DNA of 6,699 nt from DASUPK01 sp035456265. Its GTDB lineage: Bacteria > Actinomycetota > Thermoleophilia > Solirubrobacterales > 70-9. Position 1 is the first letter of the stretch, and each line of letters opens with the position of its first letter. The notes beneath the pieces were generated by a model. The model was not told the DNA's origin. It worked only from the letters and a program-made list of their open reading frames with translations, and made no database searches. Positions 1 through 6,063 of the stretch are shown piece after piece. Made by a program: the position numbers and the translations under genes. The stretch is taken from assembly GCA_035456265.1 (NCBI GenBank), contig DATIDP010000165.1, positions 1 to 6,699 of the forward strand. Direction: 5' to 3'.

Positions 1-735
1 GGCGTAGCTTCGATGCGACCCGATCGGCCCGTTCAGCGATCTGGGGCGGTCGCCGGACGGCACCCCCCGAACGTCGGCGAAGTCGGCGATGGCGCGTGCG
101 TTCTCGAGCAGCGTCGACGCGACTCGCCGTGGCCTGCGAAATCCCGCGCGGATCGTGCGAAATCCTTCGGCCGGAACGGCAATCCGCTCACGGATGGCAT
201 GCTGGACGAGCTCGACATCGGATGGCTCGGGCTCGGGGAGCCAGTCTGCTGCCGGCGGTGGCTCAGCATCCGCCTCCACGTCGAGCAACGCCGCCAGCAG
301 CTCCGCCCCGGAGACGCCGTCGACCATGCAGTGATGGACCTTGGTGACGACGGCCCAGCGGTCCTCGGCGAGGCCCTCCGCCAGCCAGATCTCCCAGAGC
401 GGCTTGCCGCGGTCCAGTTGCTGGGACATGAGCCGGCCGATCAGGTTGCGCAGCTGCTCCTCGCTGCCGGGCTCAGGCAGCGCCGTTCGCCTGACGTGGT
501 AGCCGAGGTTGAAATGGGGGTCGTCCACCCAGACGGGCCGTCCGAGGTCGAGGGGGACGAAGCGCACCTTCTGCCGGTACCGAGGGATGAACTGCAGCTT
601 GGACGCGACCGCGTCGAGCACCTCTCGGTGATCCGGCGGAGGACCCTCGACGATCAGCGTCGAGCCGATGTGCATCTGCGAGACGCCCGTCTCCAGGTGG
701 AGGAAGGACGCGTCCTGAGGGCTCAGCGTCTCCAT
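1..735 (-). CDS. WS/DGAT-family acyltransferase (wax ester synthase / diacylglycerol O-acyltransferase), N-terminal part, truncated by window edge
   Basis: The minus-strand frame is open from position 735 to the left edge and gives 245 residues of a family usually about 450-480 long. It begins METLSPQDASFLHLETG, the typical WS/DGAT N-terminus. PRYRQKV lies at residues 51-57, PLWE at 112-115, the acyltransferase active-site motif HHCMVDG (HHxxxDG; His135 and Asp139 are the presumed catalytic pair) at 134-140, and SLNGPIG, a variant of the conserved PLNG motif, at 233-239. The ATG at 735 is fixed by an in-frame TGA only two codons upstream (742-744). The Shine-Dalgarno match (TGAGG) is weak. 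Family members transfer an acyl group from acyl-CoA to a fatty alcohol or diacylglycerol, making wax ester or triacylglycerol storage lipid; which substrate is used here cannot be told. The gene diverges from the PBP gene. The family call is firm; the C-terminal half is unseen. Confidence 0.93.
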   Translation of the reverse strand, partial: METLSPQDASFLHLETGVSQMHIGSTLIVEGPPPDHREVLDAVASKLQFIPRYRQKVRFVPLDLGRPVWVDDPHFNLGYHVRRTALPEPGSEEQLRNLIGRLMSQQLDRGKPLWEIWLAEGLAEDRWAVVTKVHHCMVDGVSGAELLAALLDVEADAEPPPAADWLPEPEPSDVELVQHAIRERIAVPAEGFRTIRAGFRRPRRVASTLLENARAIADFADVRGVPSGDRPRSLNGPIGSHRSYA

Positions 736-944
736 CCGGCCTCAGGTGCCGAGGAGATCGGCGAGACGCTCCCAGACGAGTAGAAGGTCAGATATCGAAC
801 TAGCGCATGAGCGTCGCTCAGGCCGGGACTGGGACGCGGGTAGGTGGCGGTTTCAGCGCTCACCGGTCAGGGCAATCTAGCCGCTTGCGCCACAGCTCCG
901 TAGCGATCGACCGTTGATCCCGCCGTCTACCCTATTTGGGGCGC
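736..944. promoter_or_regulatory. Divergent intergenic region between the acyltransferase and PBP genes
   Basis: These 209 bp lie between the divergent starts at 735 (minus) and 945 (plus), so promoters for both genes should be here. No frame across it codes convincingly: the minus frame just upstream of the acyltransferase is open from 852 to 742 but has no start codon. Two dyads are visible. One is a 13-bp perfect palindrome with 6-bp arms (TGAGCG/CGCTCA) at 808-820. The other is a 15-bp near-palindrome (GATCGACCGTTGATC, one mismatched pair) at 905-919. A TAnnnT-type -10-like hexamer, TACCCT, sits at 928-933, 11 nt before the PBP ATG, with no convincing -35 at normal spacing. The regulatory role is inferred from position only. 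Confidence 0.5.
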
Positions 945-3041
945 ATGACGCAGCGAGCTCGCAGACGGCGCCGGCGCCTTCGGGACTCGGGCAGGAAGAA
1001 GCTCCTCTTGGCCCTCGGGGTCCCCCTCACCGTGGTCGGCATCGGCGTCATCGCCGGCGCTGTCTGGCTGATCAGCGTCTACAACTCAGCGCCCTCGCTG
1101 GCGAGCCTGAGGCCGATCACGAAGGGGGCCGTGTCAAAGGTGTATGCCGCGGACGGCTCCTTGATCGGCGTCATCCACTCGGACAAGATCCGCCAGCCGA
1201 TCGCCAGCTCACAGATCCCGCAGGACCTGAAGGACGCGACAGTGGCGATCGAGGACAGGCGCTTCTACAGCCACGGCGGCATCGATCCCTCGGCGATCAT
1301 CCGGGCCGGCTGGGAGGACCTGATCGCCGGGGGCAAGCCGGTGGAAGGCGCCTCCACGATCACCCAGCAGCTCGTCCGCAACCTCTACATCGCGGACCCC
1401 GAGGACACCCTGCGGCGCAAGATCATCGAGGCGCATCTGGCCAATGACGAGGAGGACCAGCACACCAAGGACTGGATCCTGACCAAGTACCTGAACACCG
1501 CTCCCTATGGGACCAACGAGGGTGCCACCGCGATCGGCGTCGAGGCGGCAGCGGAGACCTATTACTCCGAGCATGCTCGCGATCTCACCCTTCCCCAGGC
1601 GGCGATGATCGCGGGGCTGCCGCAGGCGCCGTCCCAGTACAACCCGCTGCTCAACCCCCGCGCGGCTTTGGCGAGGCGCAACGAGGTGCTGCGGGCGATG
1701 GAGCAGCAGGACAAGATCACCGCGAGTGAGTACGAGAGCGCCGCCGGCCAGGATCTCGGCCTCAACCCCGGCCACAAGTACAGCCGCATCCGCCAGCCCT
1801 ACATCTTCGACCTCGTCAAGCAGGAATTGGAGGATCGCTACGGGCTGAACACCGTCCAGAACGGCGGGCTCAAGGTCTATACGACGATCCAGCCGCGCCT
1901 CCAGGAGGCCGCGCAGAGCGCGGTCGACTCCTGCTCGGTCTGCTACTCCGGCGGGGGGCCGGCGTCGGCGCTGGCCTCGGTAGACCCCTCGAACGGCAAG
2001 ATCGTCGCCATGACCTCGACCCAGCGCTATTCGCCGGAGAGCCAATTCAACTTCGCCGCCCATGCCCAGCGCCAGCCGGGGTCCTCGTTCAAGGTCTACG
2101 ACCTGACGACGGCGATCAGGCAGGGCATCGACCCCGATTCCACGTACTACGACGGCTCATCGCCGAAGACGCTCGAGACCCCGGGCGGCTCGACCTGGAC
2201 GGTCAACAACGCCGAGCAGGGTGGCGGCGTGATGGCGCTGACGCAGGCGACCTGGGATTCGGTCAACGTGGTCTTCGCCCAGCTTGGGCTCGACGTCGGT
2301 CCCGCCAATATCGCCAAGACCGCGTACCAGATGGGGATCACCTCACCGCTCGGGATCAAGGGTGCCCACGACACGCCCTGCAAGGTCGGCCCGCACTGCT
2401 TCATCCCGCCGGCGGACGCGATCGGCGGGCTGAGCGTCGGGGTCACACCGCTCGAGCAGGCCGACGCCTACGCGACCCTCGCCAATGGCGGCGTTCATCA
2501 CGATGCGACGGCTATAGACAGGGTCGTCTTCCCCGGCGGAAAGGTCGACGAGCCCAGCGCAGGCGAGGGCAAGCGCGTTTTGACCGAGGGTGAGGCCTAC
2601 GAGGTGACCAAGGTGCTCGAGGGCGTGATCACCAGCGGCACCGGCGCCGGCTACACGTCGATCGGCTGCCAGTCGGAGGCCGGCAAGACCGGCACCAGCG
2701 AGGACCTCTCCGACGCCTGGTTCGTCGGCTACACGCCGATGTACTCGACCGCCGTCTGGACCGGGCACCCGCTCTCGCGCGCCTCCACCGGGTTCGGCGG
2801 CCCCACCTCCGGCCCGATCTGGCGCTCCTACATGGAGGCCGCCCAGGGAGGCGAGTGCCCCGACTTCGAGGTCCCCTCGAGCCTGCCGAGCCTGTCCTCA
2901 TTCCACGGAAAGCACACGGCCTCGGGTTCTTCCGGCTCGAGTTACGGCACCTCCACCTCGGGCTATCCGACCTCGACCTACCCGAGCTACCCAACGACCT
3001 CCACCGGCGGCAGCGGGAGCACGGGCGGTACGGGCCGCTAG
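945..3041 (+). CDS. Class A penicillin-binding protein (bifunctional peptidoglycan glycosyltransferase / DD-transpeptidase)
   Basis: This 698-residue protein polymerises lipid II and cross-links the peptide stems outside the membrane. It has a basic cytoplasmic N-terminus (RARRRRRRLRDSGRKK) and one membrane anchor at about 20-45. The GT51 domain (about 85-250) shows EDRRFYSHGG at 103-112 (catalytic Glu103), GASTITQQLVRNLY from 135, RRKIIEA with second Glu162, a YLN-containing motif at 181-207 and LTLPQAAMIAGLPQAPSQYN from 214. The transpeptidase domain has all three penicillin-binding motifs: SSFK (nucleophile Ser380, Lys383), SVN at 439-441 and KTGT at 581-584. A Ser/Thr/Gly/Tyr/Pro-rich tail fills about 644-698. 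No PASTA domain is present. ATG 945 is preferred; an in-frame TTG at 936 would add three residues. Neither has a usable Shine-Dalgarno, since GGGG at 938-941 is too close, so a leaderless or near-leaderless start is possible. The stop overlaps that of cdsA. A pbp/ponA-type name is possible, but the orthologue is not certain. Confidence 0.96.
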   Translation: MTQRARRRRRRLRDSGRKKLLLALGVPLTVVGIGVIAGAVWLISVYNSAPSLASLRPITKGAVSKVYAADGSLIGVIHSDKIRQPIASSQIPQDLKDATVAIEDRRFYSHGGIDPSAIIRAGWEDLIAGGKPVEGASTITQQLVRNLYIADPEDTLRRKIIEAHLANDEEDQHTKDWILTKYLNTAPYGTNEGATAIGVEAAAETYYSEHARDLTLPQAAMIAGLPQAPSQYNPLLNPRAALARRNEVLRAMEQQDKITASEYESAAGQDLGLNPGHKYSRIRQPYIFDLVKQELEDRYGLNTVQNGGLKVYTTIQPRLQEAAQSAVDSCSVCYSGGGPASALASVDPSNGKIVAMTSTQRYSPESQFNFAAHAQRQPGSSFKVYDLTTAIRQGIDPDSTYYDGSSPKTLETPGGSTWTVNNAEQGGGVMALTQATWDSVNVVFAQLGLDVGPANIAKTAYQMGITSPLGIKGAHDTPCKVGPHCFIPPADAIGGLSVGVTPLEQADAYATLANGGVHHDATAIDRVVFPGGKVDEPSAGEGKRVLTEGEAYEVTKVLEGVITSGTGAGYTSIGCQSEAGKTGTSEDLSDAWFVGYTPMYSTAVWTGHPLSRASTGFGGPTSGPIWRSYMEAAQGGECPDFEVPSSLPSLSSFHGKHTASGSSGSSYGTSTSGYPTSTYPSYPTTSTGGSGSTGGTGR

Positions 3042-4048
3042 TAGACGAACGCGACCGACAGGTAGTAGCCCGCGACGACCGTGAAGAGGACGGCGTCGAG
3101 GCGGTCGATCAGGCCGCCGTGCGGGCCGAAGAGCCGGCCGGTGTCCTTGACGCCGAGGTCCCGCTTGAGCATCGAGGCGAACAGGTCCCCGACCGGCGCG
3201 ATCACGGCGATGCACATGCCGATCAGCAGCGCGTCGATCCCGGGCAGCCAGTCCTGGTAGAGCCCGGCGAACCAGAAGCCCAGGGTTCCACCGATCAGGC
3301 CGCCGATCAGGCCCTCGAGTGTCTTGTTCGGCGAGATCCGCGGTGTGATCCTGCGGGTCCCGAAGAGGCGCCCGGCCCCGTAGGCCGCGGTGTCGCTGAG
3401 GAAGGTGGCGACGAGCACGTCGATCAAGAGGGCCCCGCCGTGGAGCGGCAGGTCGCGCAACAGAACGGCGTGCGAGAAGCCCAGCCCCATCCAGGCGACG
3501 CCGAGGACGGTGAACGCGATCGACGTGGTGATCAGCTCGTGCGAGCGGCGCACCGCGGCGAAGACGAAGGCGACCGGGATGAGCGCGGCGAAGACGAGCA
3601 GGATCTGGAACGAGTCGCCGAAGCGGGCGGCCAGCACCATGCCGGCGACCGTCGCGTACCCGGGCAGCACGATGGGGTGGATCGACTGGGCCATGCGAAA
3701 GAACTCGCGCAGGCCGAGGATCCCGAGCGCGACCATCGCCAGTGCGAAGACGTCTCCGCCGATGCCGACGATCGCGATGGCGACCAGGACCCACGGGATC
3801 GCCACCACCACTCGGGCGGTCGTCTCCGACATCTCGGGGAGGAACCGGCGCCAGCCTGAGCGGATCGACTGATAGCCCGAGTCGATCTGCAGATCAGCGA
3901 TTCGCTCCCTCTCACCCTCCTCCGGCTCGCCGAAGTCGAGCAAGTCGTCGGGATCGGGCAGGAAGCTCGGCTCCCGCTCCCTCTCCCGTCCGCGCTCCTC
4001 GCGGTCACGCCCGAACTGGAACGAGGGCGGGTCGAGGTCCTCGATCAC
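3038..4048 (-). CDS. cdsA: Phosphatidate cytidylyltransferase (CDP-diacylglycerol synthase)
   Basis: This 336-residue integral membrane enzyme converts phosphatidic acid and CTP to CDP-diacylglycerol, the precursor of the membrane phospholipids. The CDS signature is intact at residues 292-318: SMLKRD, then KD at 301-302, GPHGG at 308-312 and the closing DRLD at 315-318. Other conserved elements are SDTAAYGAGRLFG (218-230) and SPNKTLEG (239-246). Hydrophobic segments start near residue 80 and continue to the C-terminus. Residues 1-75 are a hydrophilic, highly charged extension (RDREERGREREREP at 14-27, then acidic DPDDLLDFGEPEEGE). The start is GTG at 4048, inside a GTGA overlap with the uppS stop, which suggests translational coupling. 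An alternative ATG at 3832 (Met73) would remove the extension but has no Shine-Dalgarno. It is the last gene of the operon, and its TAG stop overlaps the stop of the convergent PBP gene. Confidence 0.95.
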   Translation of the reverse strand: MIEDLDPPSFQFGRDREERGREREREPSFLPDPDDLLDFGEPEEGERERIADLQIDSGYQSIRSGWRRFLPEMSETTARVVVAIPWVLVAIAIVGIGGDVFALAMVALGILGLREFFRMAQSIHPIVLPGYATVAGMVLAARFGDSFQILLVFAALIPVAFVFAAVRRSHELITTSIAFTVLGVAWMGLGFSHAVLLRDLPLHGGALLIDVLVATFLSDTAAYGAGRLFGTRRITPRISPNKTLEGLIGGLIGGTLGFWFAGLYQDWLPGIDALLIGMCIAVIAPVGDLFASMLKRDLGVKDTGRLFGPHGGLIDRLDAVLFTVVAGYYLSVAFVY

Positions 4049-4710
4049 CGTCTCGCCCCGAAGCGGCGTTGCCGGTCCTCGTACTCGGCGAGGGAGGCCT
4101 CAAAGGCCTCGCGGCTGAAGTCCGGCCAGAGCTCGTCGCGGAAGACGAACTCCGAGTAGGCGCACTGCCAGAGCAGGTAGTTCGAGATCCGCTGCTCGCC
4201 ACTCGTCCGGATGAGCAGGTCCGGATCGTGCATCTCCGGCGCGTAGAGGTGCTTGTGGAACTCCTCCTCCCCGCCCCCCTCATATGCCGCCGCGGCGTCC
4301 AGGATCTCGGCCCGGCCGCCGTAGTTGAAGGCCACGAAGAGCGTGATCCGCTCGTTGGCGGCGGTCGTCTCCTCGGCCCAGTCCATGCGGCCCGTGAGCT
4401 CGTCGCTGATCCCCTCTCGGCGACCGATGAAGCGCATGCGGACACCCTCTTCGTCGAGCTCGGGGGTCTCCCTGTCGATGCGCTCGGCGAACATGGCCAT
4501 CAGGCCGGCCACCTCCTCCTGCGGCCTGGTCCAGTTCTCCGTCGAGAACGAGTAGACCGTGAGCTCCTTGACGCCGAGCTCGACCGCGTCGCGGAGGCGC
4601 TCCTTGACGCAATCCGCGCCGGCGCGGTGCCCCTCGATCACGGGCAGGCCTCGCTGTTGTGCCCAGCGGCCATTCCCGTCGGTGATGATCGCGACGTACT
4701 CGGCTGGCAT
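4045..4710 (-). CDS. uppS: Isoprenyl transferase (cis-prenyltransferase; undecaprenyl diphosphate synthase)
   Basis: This soluble enzyme condenses farnesyl diphosphate with isopentenyl diphosphates in cis to make the C55 lipid carrier for peptidoglycan synthesis. Motifs in order: DGNGRWA at 11-17 with catalytic Asp11, GHRAG at 27-31, YSFSTENW at 53-60, VRMRFIG at 90-96, FNYGGR at 128-133, DPDLLIRTSGEQRISNYLLW at 162-181 and LWPDF at 194-198. At 221 residues it is shorter than the common 240-260, through a minimal N-terminus and a short loop around 142-150. The residue before the catalytic Asp is Thr10 rather than the usual Met. ATG 4710 has GGAGG 8 nt upstream, while a later start would lose the active site. 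It follows frr after 27 nt and overlaps cdsA by 4 nt. The family is certain; product chain length (C55 or shorter, as in some actinobacterial paralogues) is inferred from operon context. Confidence 0.95.
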   Translation of the reverse strand: MPAEYVAIITDGNGRWAQQRGLPVIEGHRAGADCVKERLRDAVELGVKELTVYSFSTENWTRPQEEVAGLMAMFAERIDRETPELDEEGVRMRFIGRREGISDELTGRMDWAEETTAANERITLFVAFNYGGRAEILDAAAAYEGGGEEEFHKHLYAPEMHDPDLLIRTSGEQRISNYLLWQCAYSEFVFRDELWPDFSREAFEASLAEYEDRQRRFGARR

Positions 4711-4718
4711 CAGGAGGA

Positions 4719-4723
4719 CCTCC
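4719..4723 (-). promoter_or_regulatory. Shine-Dalgarno of uppS
   Basis: GGAGG on the minus strand lies 8 nt before the uppS ATG, in the 27-nt gap after frr. It supports the start at 4710. It is immediately followed by TCCTCC, so the site forms a short palindrome (GGAGG-T-CCTCC) whose loop is too small for a simple hairpin. Confidence 0.7.
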
Positions 4724-4737
4724 AGGACCAGCAGCGG

Positions 4738-5307
4738 CTAGACCTCGAGGATCTCCTCCTCCTTGCCCTTGAGAAGGCTGTCGATCTCGCCGATCGCGAC
4801 GTCGGTGTGCTTCTGGAGCTCGGTCTCACCGTGATGCTCCTCGTCCGACCCCGCCTCACCCTCCTTCTTCAGCTCGCGGAGGTCGTGCATGACGTCGCGG
4901 CGGATGTTTCGCACCGCAACGCGGCCCTGCTCGGCCACCCCGTGCACGACCTTGACGAGCTCCTTGCGCCGCTCCTCGGTGAGCTCGGGGATCTGGAGCC
5001 GGATCACGTTGCCGTCGTTGGAGGGCGTCAGCCCGAGGTCGGACTCCATCACCGCCTTCTCAATCGCCGAGATCGAGGACTTGTCGTAGGGCGTCACGGT
5101 CAGCATCCGCGCGTCGGTCGCCGCGACCTGAGCGAGCTGCTTGATCGGCGTCTGAGCGCCGTAGTAGTCGACCTGCAGGCGGTCCAGGAGGTGCGGGGAG
5201 GCGCGGCCCGTCCGCACGGTGGTGAGCTCGTTGCGCGTGGACTCGACGGACTTCTGCATGCGTTCCTTGGCGTCCGCGAGCAGCTCGTCGATCATCTCCA
5301 TGGTCAT
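4738..5307 (-). CDS. frr: Ribosome recycling factor
   Basis: This 189-residue protein is full length for the family (about 185). With EF-G it splits post-termination ribosomes in the cytoplasm. Conserved family blocks are visible: the N-terminal helix, TVRTGRASPHLLD (30-42), a VDYYGAQTPIKQLA stretch (46-59), TPYDKSSISAIEKA (72-85), a GLTPSNDGNVIRLQIPELTEERRKEL stretch (92-117), VRNIRRD (132-138) with the conserved arginines of the helical domain, and the C-terminal helix ending GKEEEILEV. A hydrophilic His/Glu-rich stretch at 153-161 (GSDEEHHGE) sits at the usual turn between the last two helices. The ATG at 5307 overlaps the pyrH TGA in an ATGA junction. No strong Shine-Dalgarno precedes it, so expression probably relies on coupling to pyrH. 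In-frame ATGs two and four codons later are possible alternative starts. Confidence 0.97.
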   Translation of the reverse strand: MTMEMIDELLADAKERMQKSVESTRNELTTVRTGRASPHLLDRLQVDYYGAQTPIKQLAQVAATDARMLTVTPYDKSSISAIEKAVMESDLGLTPSNDGNVIRLQIPELTEERRKELVKVVHGVAEQGRVAVRNIRRDVMHDLRELKKEGEAGSDEEHHGETELQKHTDVAIGEIDSLLKGKEEEILEV

Positions 5308-6059
5308 GTGCGCACCCGTGGAGCCGGCTCGGTAGCGGGCTTCGACGACACCAAGGTGCCGACCCTCTCTCCGCTGACGATCCTATCTATGTTGCGCTCG
5401 TCGGCCATGTTGAAGACGTAGATGGGCAGGTCGTTGTCCATGCAGAGCGAGAGCGCGGTCGAGTCCATCACCCGCAGGCTCCGCTCGATCGCCTCACGGT
5501 GGCTGATCTCCGCGAGGAACTCGGCATCGGGGTCGATCGACGGATCGGCCGTGTAGACGCCCTCCACCCCGTTCTTGGCCATCAGGATTGCCTCGGCGTG
5601 GATCTCGAGCGCCCGCAGCGCCGCCGCGGTGTCGGTGGTGAAGAACGGGTTGCCGGTGCCGGCCGCGAAGATCACCGCCCGGCCCTTCTCGAGGTGGCGG
5701 ATCGCGCGGCGGCGGATGTAGGGCTCCGCGACCTCGGTGACGGCCATGGCCGAGAGCACACGCGTGTCGACGCCGACCTTCTCGAGCGCGTCCTGCAGGG
5801 TCAGCGCGTTGAGGACGGTGGCGAGCATCCCCATGTAGTCGGCGGTGGCGCGGTCCATGCCCTCCGCGGCGCCCTCCAGCCCTCGGTAGATGTTGCCCGC
5901 CCCGACCACGATCGCCACATCGACACCGCGGCCGCGCACCTCGCGCACCTGGTTCGCGATGCGCTCGATCTGGGACGCGTCGGTGCCGTAGGCGAGATCG
6001 CCCATCAGCGCCTCCCCCGAGAGCTTCAGCAGGATCCGGCTGAACTGAGCCGAGCCCAA
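5304..6059 (-). CDS. pyrH: Uridylate kinase (UMP kinase)
   Basis: This 251-residue member of the amino acid kinase family phosphorylates UMP to UDP with ATP, the committed step towards UTP and CTP. CTP is used by the downstream CdsA. Motifs: KLSGEAL at 12-18 (phosphate-binding Lys12), GAGNIYRG at 53-60 (the family is usually GGGNxxRG), DRATADYMGMLATVLNAL at 69-86, GTGNPFFTTDTAAALRA at 134-150 (UMP-binding), AKNGVEGVYTADP at 161-173 and MDSTA at 198-202. A short Pro/Arg tail (about 240-251) follows the core and overlaps frr. The start is TTG at 6059: GGAG lies 7 nt upstream, the tsf stop ends 4 nt before it, and no ATG comes before the KLSGEA motif. Family and role are secure. Confidence 0.97.
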   Translation of the reverse strand: MGSAQFSRILLKLSGEALMGDLAYGTDASQIERIANQVREVRGRGVDVAIVVGAGNIYRGLEGAAEGMDRATADYMGMLATVLNALTLQDALEKVGVDTRVLSAMAVTEVAEPYIRRRAIRHLEKGRAVIFAAGTGNPFFTTDTAAALRALEIHAEAILMAKNGVEGVYTADPSIDPDAEFLAEISHREAIERSLRVMDSTALSLCMDNDLPIYVFNMADERNIDRIVSGERVGTLVSSKPATEPAPRVRT

Positions 6060-6063
6060 CTGC

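Noticed and set aside
13..783. Plus-strand open frame of 256 codons at the left edge
   Set aside because: It is the antisense of the WS/DGAT gene, whose minus frame carries HHCMVDG and other family motifs; the plus frame shows no recognisable domain.
742..852. Possible small gene end directly upstream of the acyltransferase (reads LLLVWERLADLLGT before a TGA)
   Set aside because: The frame opens at a stop at 853-855 and contains no ATG, GTG or TTG, so nothing could initiate it.
1209..2063. Minus-strand open frame of 284 codons inside the PBP gene
   Set aside because: The plus frame carries the GT51 and transpeptidase motifs through this region, so this is a shadow frame.
3025..3038. Possible terminator hairpin at the PBP/cdsA junction (GCGG/CCGC)
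   Set aside because: The stem is only 4 bp with a 6-nt loop and no T-run on either strand, too weak to call.
3742..5421. Long plus-strand open frame (559 codons) antisense to frr, uppS and cdsA
   Set aside because: It lies wholly opposite genes with firm family motifs, resembles no protein family, and is Arg/Leu/Glu/Asp-rich as expected of antisense frames in GC-rich DNA.
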